A stretch of DNA of 64,000 nucleotides from Vibrio nitrifigilis (GCF_015686695.1 NZ_JADPMR010000001.1:2976001-3040000); one strand, 5' to 3'; shown: positions 10,375 through 18,383, counted from the stretch's first letter. Numbers and translations are program-made. Notes: generated by a model from the letters alone, not told the origin.

Positions 10375-10588
10375 ATCAGATTTGCAGATGATAATGAAAG
10401 ATGACAAAACGGTTAGACCACCAGATTGAAAACCTGTGGGGCAGTTAAGCAATTTAATGCTTTCACGATAATGAGGACAATCTGGCGCGGATCTCATCGA
10501 AGAGCTGGGACTAATTAGTGTCTCAAATAGACTCTGGATACATTAGCGCAAACCAACTCCGTTATTTTGAATTTGTCACTTGCAAAAC
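10375..10588 (+). ncRNA. Candidate bridge RNA region of the IS110 element
   Basis: This is the 214-base non-coding 3' end between the transposase stop and the right inverted repeat. IS1111-group elements are known to encode their bridge RNA here. The 10-mer TCACGATAAT at 10463-10472 also occurs at 9284-9293, just outside the left inverted repeat, which is what a target-guide segment would look like. I have not folded the RNA, so the transcript ends and loops are not defined. Confidence 0.5.
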
Positions 10589-10599
10589 GGGGCGTACCA

Positions 10600-10801
10600 T
10601 ACAAACTGCCCCTAAATGTGTTAGATTAAATATCTCTACACAGTTTAAGGAGCTTGCGTTTTTCCTACCAAAAGTTATCTGAACTCACAAACCTCTAAGC
10701 TATGCACATAAAGCAATCTAACCCACTCTCATTTAAACTGACTTTTATCACTTGCCATAGAGAAAGCGTTAGACTACAAACAATAGTTCTCGTCTCATAT
10801 A
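10600..10801. other. Non-coding spacer between two insertion sequences
   Basis: AT-rich, about 200 bases, with no open frame, RNA gene or repeat that I can support. It separates the right end of the IS110 element from the left end of the IS3 element. Confidence 0.6.
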
Positions 10802-10813
10802 TGAGTATAGAGG

Positions 10814-11659
10814 TCAACTAAAACAGGACACACGGTTAGGCCGATTCTCGGCGATTGCAGGCGGAACTCCATCATTATGTTGGTGAGGTCGTTGCCAGTT
10901 GTAATAGTCCATCAGGTAATAACTGATATCTTGTTTTACTTCACGGACTGATAAGTAACCCATTTCTGGTATCCATTCCGATTTTAAACTGCGGAATAAT
11001 CGCTCCATTGGTGCATTGTCCCAACAGCTCCCTCGGCGACTCATGCTTTGGCGGATTTGATACCGCCAAAGTCGTTGCCTGAATTTGCGGCTGGCATATT
11101 GACTACCCTGATCTGAATGGAACATGACATCTTTTGGGCAGCCTCGCTGCTGATAAGCTAAATCTAGTGCTTTAACGACTAAGTCCGCATCGGGATTGTC
11201 CGATATTGCCCAACTGACCACTCGACGCGTGTATAAATCGAGAATGACAGCCAGATAACGCCAGCGACCTTCAGCCCAGATATAAGTGATATCACCACAC
11301 CAAACTTCATTTGGCGCATGGACATAAAACTGTCTGGCGAGATGATTGGGTATATCTGGTCGTTCAACACCACCGGCTTTATAACGGTGAGCGCCTGGCT
11401 GCTTTGATGTTAAGCCCGCCTCTTTCATTAAGCGACGGACTTTGAAGCGACCAACCTGATATCCAATGGCTTGCATCATAGAAACGAGCATGCGACTTCC
11501 AGCGGAACCTCGGCTAATTCGAAACAACCTTTTCAGTTCACTACGTAGTTTTATTCTATTTAAATCAACATATTGACGACGATTTAAATAATCATAAAAA
11601 CAAGATGTGGCGATGTCGAATGATGCGCAGACCAATTCAGTGTCTTCATGCTCCCTCAA
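10814..11659 (-). CDS. IS3-family transposase OrfB
   Basis: DDE integrase-type transposase of 281 residues. It has an HTH_21-like N-terminus (residues 25-80, YGSR-type region read as RGSAGSRMLVSMMQAIGYQVGRFKVRRLMKEAGL) and an rve catalytic core. Core motifs are WCGDITYI (first Asp), FHSDQGSQYAS (second Asp) and WDNAPMERLFRSLKSE (Glu). The C-terminus, YYNWQRPHQHNDGVPPAIAE, is also typical. The frame is whole, but the protein is normally made as an OrfAB fusion, which the amber codon in orfA would prevent. Confidence 0.9.
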   Translation of the reverse strand: MREHEDTELVCASFDIATSCFYDYLNRRQYVDLNRIKLRSELKRLFRISRGSAGSRMLVSMMQAIGYQVGRFKVRRLMKEAGLTSKQPGAHRYKAGGVERPDIPNHLARQFYVHAPNEVWCGDITYIWAEGRWRYLAVILDLYTRRVVSWAISDNPDADLVVKALDLAYQQRGCPKDVMFHSDQGSQYASRKFRQRLWRYQIRQSMSRRGSCWDNAPMERLFRSLKSEWIPEMGYLSVREVKQDISYYLMDYYNWQRPHQHNDGVPPAIAENRPNRVSCFS

Positions 11660-11667
11660 TTGGTCTA

Positions 11668-11976
11668 TCAGCGCGTACGTTCTAATTCGTCCGCCATTAA
11701 GAGAGCCGTAGCCTTTTTTAATATGGCTTTTTCTCGTTCCAAACGATTAATTCTGGCTTCAAGCTCCTGAATTTTTTGTTGTTCAGGCGTTAACGCTTTA
11801 TTGCCTGGAGTTACACCAGTTCTCTCTTGCTAAAGCTGTTTAACCCAACGTCGGAGAACGGTTTCACCGATATCAAGGGAACGACTGGCTTCAGGTATAG
11901 AATAACCTTGGTCAAGGACCAAACACGCAGCTTCAAGTTTAAACTCTGCTGTAAATGAACGACGCTTTTTTGTCAT
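11668..11976 (-). pseudogene. IS3-family OrfA interrupted by an amber codon
   Basis: Helix-turn-helix partner of OrfB, 102 codons. It begins MTKKRRSFTAEFKLEAACLV and ends with a leucine-zipper-like ELEARINRLEREKAILKKATALL. Codon 49 (11830-11832 on the + strand) is TAG, directly after RRWVKQL where the family has Gln (CAG). A C-to-T change in one codon explains it. The OrfAB transposase could only be made with an amber suppressor. Confidence 0.88.
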
Positions 11977-12046
11977 AGAACACCTCTTGCTATGGCACGT
12001 ACTTTACCATCTTAATTGGTGTCCGGGATCATTAAACCACTATACT

Positions 12047-12138
12047 TCTTCTTTTGCTACTTCCGCCACTGAACGAGAATATGGAGGTAATAGTTTTTTC
12101 AATATTGCTTCTTTTCTTTCCTGCGGATAACGAGACAT
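12047..12138 (-). pseudogene. N-terminal stub of another IS3-like transposase
   Basis: About 31 codons beginning MSRYPQERKEAILKKLLPPYSRSVAEVAKEE, the start of a helix-turn-helix transposase subunit (MSRYP...VAEVAKEEGI is the pattern I recall). The frame is cut where the neighbouring IS3 element begins. The continuation is not found on the other side of that element, so a deletion accompanied the insertion. The short region up to 12203 is probably the end of the same lost element. Confidence 0.6.
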
Positions 12139-12203
12139 TTTTACTCTGCTACCGCCCTCAACGGGTTAAATTTTAACAGTGACAACTATCCTGCCAGAGG
12201 GGG

Positions 12204-12314
12204 ATTCTTTCAAGTTGCAAAGTGATAGAAAGAATACAAGCTAAAGCCTCTCTGATTGATAAAATCTCAGGCATAATTCTATTATCGTTAGCAGTTAAAG
12301 TTGTATTTAATTAA
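12204..12314 (+). pseudogene. 3' fragment of a second lysE copy
   Basis: Thirty-six codons reading ILSSCKVIERIQAKASLIDKISGIILLSLAVKVVFN, then a stop. This matches the last 37 residues of the intact LysE exporter with few changes, but on the opposite strand. The 5' part is missing, cut by the transposase remnant. It marks the inner end of the right inverted-repeat copy. Confidence 0.88.
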
Positions 12315-12534
12315 TTATTGGTTCTGACTTAAGGCTCGATGAATAACGATTTTAAAATTATTTATCTAAGAGGTTCTTGTTAAATTGCTAAGCTATGCTT
12401 TCCAAACAGTTTAAGTGTACATCCAAGCGAAATTTTCCCCAAATATGGAGCTCACATTAGAAAAAGTAGGTCAATTAGTGAAAAGAGAAACGTGTCCTAA
12501 ATCTTAGGCCGAAAAGGGATGAGGTAAAGGCGTG
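12204..12534 (-). repeat. Right copy of the ~330 bp inverted repeat
   Basis: Reverse-complement partner of 7219-7553. Similarity runs from the lysE fragment through the downstream non-coding part and fades near 12534. Many scattered substitutions and a few indels show the two copies are old or came from different donors. Confidence 0.85.
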
Positions 12535-12728
12535 TTACATCATTCAGTCAACACATCTATGGATATTTTTGCGATAGCAATCTTGCTAATTTAGCAATTA
12601 TTGAATAACTTTAAGTATGTCAAAATTTGTTTAATGACATGTTCAGTTTTACAGGTACAGTTCAGTGATGGGGAAATGTCATTTCAAAATAGCCCGAATT
12701 CAACTGCGAAGTGCGACACTCGCCAATA

Positions 12729-13676
12729 TCAAGCAGCTAACGTCATTTCTTTAAATACAATCGCTGGCTGCTTGAAGTCTAAACACTTTCTTGGTCTATA
12801 ATTTATCCGCGTTAGAGCGAATTCAATATCGCTGTCCGTTACCGTTGTTAGGTCGGTGCCTTTTTTCACGTATTGCCTTAAAAGACCGTTAGCATTCTCA
12901 TTGGCTCCACGCTCCCAAGAGCTATAAGGGTGGGCAAAATACACATCTGCCTCCAACTCCTTTGCGATGGTTTCATGACCTGCAAACTCTCTCCCGTTAT
13001 CTGCCGTGATAGTATGCACATGCGCCTTATAAGGCATGAGTAGCTCTATTGTTGCTTTGGTGACATCATCCGCTGACTTGGATGGCACTTTCTTTACTAC
13101 GTAAAAGCGTGTTTTACGCTCTAAAATCGTCACCATAGCTCCAGTGCCGTGCTTGCCTAATACGGTGTCGATTTCCCAATCACCAAATCGCTCCTTACTG
13201 TCAACGATTCTTGGTCTATCATCAATCGAAACCGCATTTTTGATTGCTGGCGCTTTCTCTTTTTTACCGCGACGGTACCGCTTGTGTCCTTGCCTCAAGT
13301 GCCGATATAACTGACCACCCAAGCATTTATCCTGAGCAACAAATCGGTAGATCCACTCATGGCTAACAGCGGCACCGGCTTTAGTTAATACACTGGAAAT
13401 CTGCTCTGGACTCCAATCCGCTTCTAAAAGGAAGCGGATAAAATCAACACGCTCCTGAGGTATACGGTATTTACGCGTTTATGTTCGTTTTTGGATTGAT
13501 AACACCTGAGCTTCGTTTGGGCAATAATGACGCCCCTTACGGCCGCGTTTAAGTTCCCGATATACCGTAGAGCGATGGCATTGAACAGTTTTAGCTATTT
13601 CAGAAACCGAAATTCCCCGTTCCAAAAGAGCAGAAATCTGGTATCTTCTGCCCTCGGTCAACTGCTTATAATTCAT
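12729..13676 (-). pseudogene. IS30-family transposase with an internal stop
   Basis: Both parts of this gene are in one frame and together give about 315 codons, the usual IS30 size. The N-terminal helix-turn-helix reads MNYKQLTEGRRYQISALLERGISVSEIAKTVQCHRSTVYRELKRG. The DDE core has FGDWEIDTV (first Asp), TADNGREFAGH (second Asp) and SSWERGANENANGLLRQYVKKG (Glu). A TAA at 13479-13481 falls after SIQKRT and before TRKYRIPQERVDFI. No frameshift is needed. Start codon ATG at 13676 lies inside a short tandem duplication. Confidence 0.88.
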
Positions 13677-13704
13677 GGTAGTACTGCTTATAATTCATGG
13701 TAGT
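13661..13704. repeat. 22-bp tandem duplication over the IS30 start codon
   Basis: Two perfect head-to-tail copies, 13661-13682 and 13683-13704, each containing the complement of ATGAATTATAAG. The upstream copy offers a second ATG, but 22 is not a multiple of three, so it leads into another frame and a short dead end. Confidence 0.9.
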
Positions 13705-13796
13705 ACTGCTTGTTTCTTTGGCGAGAAGAGCGTACCACTTTCAGCAGTTGGCTTCCTCTTCTACACCGTTCCATGAATGTCGCACTTATTATCTGA

Positions 13797-13933
13797 AATC
13801 GGGAGTCTATAGTTATTTGCATGAAAAACGGCAAAAGATGAGACATACATCGAATTATAGATGCAAATTCGCCTATTAAAACACCCTATAAAATTGCAGA
13901 GCGCTAATTTTATATTCATGCAATGATTCTAAG
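13797..13933. other. Short spacer after the IS30 element
   Basis: No gene or repeat seen. It separates the IS30 end from the 3' end of the PAP2 phosphatase gene. Confidence 0.5.
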
Positions 13934-14680
13934 TTATAGTTTTATAATTCTAATGAGCCACTGGGTTATACGGTACTGATCAGGTACAAGTATAAATATT
14001 AAATTTTCTAATAATACTGCACCATACAGGTCTGCTGGACGATGCATTCCCAACCAAAGTCTCGAGCAAGCTACACTGCAACTCCAAATAAGTAGCAGAC
14101 TAAAAAGAATATACTTTTTTGATTCCAATAAAATACGACCGAAAAATAGTAAGCATAATGTCACGAAAACTGTATGTCCCGAAGGAAATGAATAATTCAT
14201 TTCCTGCCGCCAATTAGAAAGTCGACTATCTGAAACTATATCATTCATCTGCGATATTTTTTTTATTTTATCTGTATGATTTAAGCTGTAAAATTCATTA
14301 ACAGAAGATATAACCGAAGATTGAACCATAAATTTAGTGTAGGGTCTCGGACTGTGTGTCAGTTGTTTTATCCCCGTTTTTAAACCCAGGCTTATTACGA
14401 GCAATATGAACAATTGGATCATCGAATTAATTATTTTCTCCCAACTTTTATCCTTTTTCCGAAAACAAAAAACTATAAATATAAGTAATGTCAGAATAGC
14501 ACCTTTACTTGATGCCGTTTCGGAAATAGTCCTCCACAATAATCCTATTGCAACTTCATGTGAAGATGAAAGTTCTACGGGATAAAGATAAAATGACAAT
14601 AAGGTAAGTATCAATAAAAAAGTCAAAGAAATAACGATATTATATTTAAAATTTTCTATCATGTGGATAATTTTACTCAT
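13934..14680 (-). CDS. PAP2-family membrane phosphatase
   Basis: Integral membrane phosphatase of 248 residues with about six hydrophobic segments. The three PAP2 motifs are present: KxxxxxxRP-like KTGIKQLTHSPRPY (near 120-135), PSGH in NYSFPSGHTVF (near 165), and SRLWLGMHRPADLYGA (SRxxxxxHxxxD, near 205-220). Such enzymes dephosphorylate lipid pyrophosphates such as undecaprenyl pyrophosphate, phosphatidate or related lipids. The ATG overlaps the stop of the upstream symporter gene (ATGA), so the two are translationally coupled. The substrate is not known. Confidence 0.82.
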   Translation of the reverse strand: MSKIIHMIENFKYNIVISLTFLLILTLLSFYLYPVELSSSHEVAIGLLWRTISETASSKGAILTLLIFIVFCFRKKDKSWEKIINSMIQLFILLVISLGLKTGIKQLTHSPRPYTKFMVQSSVISSVNEFYSLNHTDKIKKISQMNDIVSDSRLSNWRQEMNYSFPSGHTVFVTLCLLFFGRILLESKKYILFSLLLIWSCSVACSRLWLGMHRPADLYGAVLLENLIFILVPDQYRITQWLIRIIKL

Positions 14681-15675
14681 TTGATATTAGCTGGCTTTGT
14701 CTGAAGTGAGTTTCTTTTCTCATATTTATTTGCTATGACTGCACAGTAAAACAATTGAATGGGATGATATAGCATTATCGGTAATAGAATCATGCCCAAA
14801 TTCGGATTAGCGATAAAAATTATTTTTGCCATAGGAATACCTGCAGCGAGAGTCTTTTTGGTTCCGCAAAATACTGAAGCAATTTCATCATCAATCTGAA
14901 ATTTAAAAATATGTGCCATTATTTTTATAAAATGAGTGATAGAATAAAGAACGATTAAGCAAATTACAATACTTAGAAATAACTGTTTTATAGAAAAACC
15001 CGACCAGATTTGTTCAATCACTGAATCACTAAAAGCATTGAGAACGATTGATATAATGACCCATTTATCGACTTTATTAGTAATATTGCTATAATGCTTT
15101 AATATCGGCAACAACAAAGGACGGCTTAATTGTCCCATAATCATTGGAATTAATATTATTTTTGTTACTGATATTATAGTGTTAGTGATCGGTATGGATT
15201 GGCCTGAAAATGTCGAAAATTGTTCAATAATCAGTGGTGTTAAAATAACACCGAGTACACTTGAGAAAGAAGCATTAAAAATAGCTCCTGGAACATTACC
15301 TTTTGCTAAACTCGTCATAGCCACGGATGATGAGACGGTACTAGGCAGTGCAAATAAATAACAAAAACCTAATGCCAAAGCCGGTGGAAAAAGTAAATTA
15401 AATCCATGAGAAAATACAACCCATATTAATGGGTAAATGGCAAATGTTGTTACCTGGATGAGCAAATGCAACCGCCAGTTACTCATTCCTTCTCTCATTT
15501 TTTGGGGAGATAGATTAATGCCATGTAGAAAAAAAATTAATGCAATTCCAAATTGAGTCAATTGATCTAAATGCAGCCACCCATCACTCTTACCCAAATT
15601 TGGCAACACGGAAGAAACTACGATTGCGCAAACCATCCCGAATAAGAACCATTCTTGTCTTAATCTTGCTAACAT
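14677..15675 (-). CDS. Bile acid:sodium symporter family protein (BASS, YfeH-like)
   Basis: Membrane transporter of 332 residues with nine to ten hydrophobic segments. Hallmarks are the early IFFLHGINLSPQKM segment, FALPSTVSSSVAMTSLAKGNVPGAIFNAS in the middle (the crossover region of BASS transporters), and FCGTKKTLAAGIPMAKIIF near residue 270. The latter two are the SBF-like/YfeH pattern. It heads a two-gene operon with the PAP2 gene and faces a divergent AraC regulator. The cargo is unknown; organic anions are usual for the family. Confidence 0.85.
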   Translation of the reverse strand: MLARLRQEWFLFGMVCAIVVSSVLPNLGKSDGWLHLDQLTQFGIALIFFLHGINLSPQKMREGMSNWRLHLLIQVTTFAIYPLIWVVFSHGFNLLFPPALALGFCYLFALPSTVSSSVAMTSLAKGNVPGAIFNASFSSVLGVILTPLIIEQFSTFSGQSIPITNTIISVTKIILIPMIMGQLSRPLLLPILKHYSNITNKVDKWVIISIVLNAFSDSVIEQIWSGFSIKQLFLSIVICLIVLYSITHFIKIMAHIFKFQIDDEIASVFCGTKKTLAAGIPMAKIIFIANPNLGMILLPIMLYHPIQLFYCAVIANKYEKRNSLQTKPANIK

Positions 15676-15756
15676 TGATAAATCTGATCATATACATAAA
15701 TTTTCAATTAATGTATATTGACAAGAAATGTCGCGCTAACGGTTGTGAGACAATAA

Positions 15757-16551
15757 ATGACGGATAAAAGACAAAAACGCGCAATTCCAAATCTGGAAAC
15801 GCTACCACGGCCAGTTTGGGCTCGTCCTGAAAATTGGGGAAAAAATGGAACCATAACAGAATGGCATCAGCATACCTGGGGGCAATTATCTTATGCTGCA
15901 TCAGGCGTATTAAAAGTCAAAACGATGACTTCGTATTATGTTTCTCCTCCGAACTTTGGCATCTGGATCCCCACTAATACTCAACATCAAGTAATTTCAG
16001 ATGATGCGGTTGAAATGCGCAGTCTGTACATTGCTGACAATAAATTAAAAAATTCCATATGGCAGAGTCCTTTAGTATGTGAAATAACACCTTTAGTTAG
16101 AGAATTAATCATTCACTTTTGTAACCATTCGCCATATTACGATAAAGACTCAAAACAGGAGAGATTGGCTCAAGTTATCATTGATCAGTTGGAATCACTT
16201 TCAACCTTAGAGCTGGAATTACCATACCCTACCGATAAACGCTTGGCTCAAATATGTGAATTGTTACAAAAACAACCATCAACTCGTTTAAATATTAATG
16301 AATGGGGGAAACGAGTTGGGCTGACAGGTCGAAGCATTAGTCGATTATTCATGAGCCAAACCGGAATGACCTTTCAACGATGGAGGCAGCGGGTAAGATT
16401 AATTCATGCATTGTCTTTATTACAAAAATCAGAACCAGTTACTCTCATTGCCTATCAATGTGGCTACGATTCCTTATCTGCATTTAATGAAGCTTTTAAA
16501 CAACAATTTGGTTGTACTGCAGGACAATTTCAGATTCGAAATTCTATTTAA
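15757..16551 (+). CDS. AraC-family regulator with N-terminal cupin
   Basis: Transcription factor of 264 residues. An N-terminal cupin-like sensor (WHQHTWGQLSYAASGVLKVKT, residues 37-57) precedes two AraC helix-turn-helix motifs: LNINEWGKRVGLTGRSISRLFMSQTGMTFQRWRQRVRL (about 190-228) and VTLIAYQCGYDSLSAFNEAFKQQFGCTAGQF (about 236-262). It is divergent from the BASS/PAP2 operon across 81 bases, so control of those genes is the simple prediction. It resembles NimR/YdeO-type short AraC regulators. Intact. Confidence 0.85.
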   Translation: MTDKRQKRAIPNLETLPRPVWARPENWGKNGTITEWHQHTWGQLSYAASGVLKVKTMTSYYVSPPNFGIWIPTNTQHQVISDDAVEMRSLYIADNKLKNSIWQSPLVCEITPLVRELIIHFCNHSPYYDKDSKQERLAQVIIDQLESLSTLELELPYPTDKRLAQICELLQKQPSTRLNINEWGKRVGLTGRSISRLFMSQTGMTFQRWRQRVRLIHALSLLQKSEPVTLIAYQCGYDSLSAFNEAFKQQFGCTAGQFQIRNSI

Positions 16552-16758
16552 CTGCCAATCTGATGATAACGCCATATCTTCAGCCAGAAAATCAATGAAA
16601 CCTATTTGTAATGAATGATTTGTTTACGATTAGCATATATTCAAGTGATATAAAATTTACGGACAAAATTCAAATTGTCATAAACACTGATAACTTTATT
16701 CATTAGTTTTATTATTGAATATAATGTAACCGCCCCCTAATTAGTGACACTCATTATT
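16552..16758. other. Non-coding spacer before a Tn3-type end
   Basis: AT-rich, no supported gene. It ends at the Tn3-type terminal repeat. Confidence 0.5.
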
Positions 16759-16796
16759 GGGGTCTGAAGCCCAATGGAACGAAAACGTACGCTAAG
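16759..16796 (+). mobile_element. 38-bp terminal inverted repeat of a Tn3-family transposon
   Basis: The sequence starts GGGGTCTGAAGC and ends GTACGCTAAG, 38 bases long. It agrees closely with the canonical Tn3 terminal repeat (GGGGTCTGAC...GTTAAG). It lies just past the 3' end of a resolvase fragment, as expected for a Tn3-family end. I see no partner repeat in the window, so only one end survives here. Confidence 0.82.
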
Positions 16797-16800
16797 CTTC

Positions 16801-17290
16801 TTACCCCGCTGAACGCTCACTTGCTAACTTCTTAGCCACGTGAATTACTGTACGATCTGAAACATTGGTAAGTTTGGCGGTATCACTGATACTCAACTTA
16901 TTGATAACTCGTAACTGATAGATTTTTTCGTGTAGATCGGAATCGGCTTGTCGTCCTCTGTATTTCCCTTCCTTTTTGGCTTTCTTTATTCCTTCAGCCT
17001 GACGACGGCGGCGATCTTGGTAATCTTTTCTGCGATAGCAGCTAGCATATCCATCATCATGCTATTTATCGCTTTGATCATCGATCCGGTAAATTCATCG
17101 GTGATTTGGGGAGAAAATGCAATATGACTGGTTGGCAAATCTAGGCTGATCACTTTGAGTTCTTTTTCGTGCAGCATTTCTTTTAATGTGAACCAGCTTT
17201 TTTCATCCAGACGAGAAAGCCTATCTATCTGTTCAATGATGATTGCATCTCCTTTCGCAGCATCATCAAGTAAACGAAGAAGTTCAGGTG
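16801..17290 (-). pseudogene. Tn3-type serine resolvase, truncated and frameshifted
   Basis: The C-terminal two thirds of a serine recombinase. The readable part begins PELLRLLDDAAKGDAIIIEQIDRLSRL, including the conserved EQxDRLSR helix, and continues through DLPTSH to MLAAIAEK. A one-base insertion near 17035 then shifts the frame. The remainder (DYQDRRRRQAEGIKKAKKEGKYRGRQ, then the helix-turn-helix KLSISDTAKLTNVSDRTVIHVAKK) ends at a TAA at 16801. The N-terminal part with the catalytic Ser is missing, so it is inactive. It is fused at its 5' side to a dihydroorotase-like gene. Confidence 0.83.
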
Positions 17291-17822
17291 TACTTTCACA
17301 ATGTGTGGCGACCAGAACCGGGCTGTCACGAAAAATAGCCTCGATAACCGCCGGATGTTCGACCAGTAGATCTCCGGCTGAAGCCCCCATAAAGACTTTA
17401 ACACCGCATACCAGTCGTGGTGGCAGGGATTTGATTTGCTCCAGATTGTTTTCAGTTGCGCCGAGGTAAAAGGAATAGTTGGCCATCGAATTTTGCTGCG
17501 CGATGGCATATTTCTGTTCAAGTGCTCGAAATGAAGTCGTCGGCGGACTGACGTTAGGCATCTCCATATAGCTGGTGATCCCTCCGGCTACGGCTGCCCG
17601 GGATTCACTGGCTATCGTACCTTTTTCACACATGCCAGGATCACGATCGTCAATCATGCCCGGAAGGAGCCATTGACCTTTGGCATCAATGATATGATCG
17701 GCATACCCAGCGTTGATACTGGTGGCAATCTGGTCGATAAATGGACCTTTAATTTTCATATCGCCTTGAAAACGAGTGCCCTCATTGATCATTTGAGCAT
17801 TTTTGATGATTGTTGTTTGCAT
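16986..17822 (-). pseudogene. Chimeric frame: dihydroorotase-like N-terminus fused to resolvase
   Basis: One open frame of 278 codons made of two unrelated parts. Residues 1 to about 178 resemble the amidohydrolase of zinc-responsive dihydroorotase paralogues (IIDAKGQWLLPGMIDD, ESRAAVAGGITSYMEMPNVSPPTTS, GVKVFMGASAGDLLV, VATHCEST). After CEST the sequence switches to the Tn3-type resolvase. Where relatives have DDQVHFREPG this protein reads DDRDPG, so about four residues around the metal-binding His are also deleted. The catalytic C-terminal half is absent. It follows the COG0523 gene by 11 bases, which fits a former Zur-controlled operon. An active enzyme is very unlikely. Confidence 0.8.
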
Positions 17823-17833
17823 GATGATAAGCC

Positions 17834-18337
17834 TTACTGCCAGATCGGGAACGGATCAGGCAGTGTTCCCCAGTCCTCTTCGTATAGTTCTTGGTCACGC
17901 ATAAAGTTATAGGCATCTACCACAGTGACCTTAGTAACAATGCGGTCAATATCCGAGAGAGAAATGCCTTCATCATCTGCGAAGGTAAAGGTTTCTGCTA
18001 CCGGCATTGGTTCAGAAACTCCCGTAGATTCAATGACCAGGTAATCAAAGCGTTTTTCTTTAGCTAATCTGCTGACTTCATCCAGTAAATCTTCGCGCAG
18101 GGTACAGCAGATATAGCCACTGTTCATGGAAAACAGTTTTTTTTCACTACGGTTGAGGGAAACTTCTTTTTCAACGATCTCGCTGTCAATATTTATTTCT
18201 CTCATATCGTTAACGATGACAACAACTTTACGCCCCTGGCGGTTGTTGAGAATGTGACTGAGTACGGTCGTTTTTCCTGCGCCCACAAATCCAGATAGCA
18301 CCGTCACAGGGAGTTTACTATTGGCTTCTTCCAGCAT
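17834..18337 (-). pseudogene. COG0523 (CobW/YciC-type) zinc metallochaperone GTPase, internally deleted
   Basis: Starts at the ATG at 18337 with an AAGGA site, giving 167 residues against about 350-400 in the family. The P-loop FVGAGKTT, Walker-B-like IVNDMREINID and VIESTGVSEPMPVAETF are present. The CXCC metal motif, normally GCICC, reads GYICC, so the first Cys is lost. After VTVVDAYNFMRD the sequence jumps to EEDWGTLPDPFPIWQ. I recognise that as the usual extreme C-terminus (DPFP-W), so roughly 200 internal residues seem deleted. A Zur-like operator lies just upstream. It probably encoded a zinc-starvation chaperone. Confidence 0.75.
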
Positions 18338-18360
18338 TTTTATATCCTTATTTGGCACCA

Positions 18361-18383
18361 AATATGTTATGTTATAATATATC
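18361..18383 (-). promoter_or_regulatory. Zur-like operator
   Basis: A 23-base near-palindrome 24 bases upstream of the COG0523 start. Read on the minus strand it agrees with the enterobacterial Zur box (GAAATGTTATA-N-TATAACATTTC) at 18 of 23 positions by my count, with its core TTATAACATAACAT intact. Zur with bound zinc would silence the locus, and zinc shortage would release it. Confidence 0.7.

Larger units (their letters stand above)
9298..10599 (+). mobile_element. IS110-family (IS1111 group) insertion sequence
   Basis: The element is bounded by an 11-base perfect inverted pair, TGGTACGCCCC at 9298-9308 and its complement at 10589-10599. It has a short 5' non-coding end (about 60 bp), one transposase gene and a long 3' non-coding end (215 bp). 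Short subterminal inverted repeats plus a long 3' end are the IS1111 arrangement within IS110. The exact tips may lie a few bases outside these repeats. It sits upstream of lysR. Confidence 0.8.
10802..12047 (-). mobile_element. IS3-family insertion sequence
   Basis: Two-gene IS3 element on the minus strand, about 1.25 kb. The ends form an imperfect inverted repeat: a tatag-N-ggt block close to each tip, and an aggacac/ggtgtcc pair about 20 bases further in. I could not fix the tips or find a clear target duplication. It has orfA (broken) followed by orfB, with an A6G slippery run (ttaaaaaagg) in orfA as used for programmed -1 frameshifting in this family. Confidence 0.75.
12703..13796 (-). 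mobile_element. IS30-family insertion sequence, inactivated
   Basis: About 1.1 kb on the minus strand. The ends carry an imperfect inverted repeat built around AAGTGCGACACTC (12709-12721) and the complement of AAGTGCGACATTC (13775-13787). It contains one transposase gene with a nonsense codon. Tips are approximate. Confidence 0.78.

Noticed and set aside
12601..12801. 66-codon plus-strand frame starting with a TTG
   Set aside because: It runs into the IS30 end and the complement of its transposase, with no recognisable protein pattern or ribosome site.
16986..17822. A functional dihydroorotase
   Set aside because: Only the first half of the enzyme is present, the metal-site residues are deleted and the rest is resolvase.
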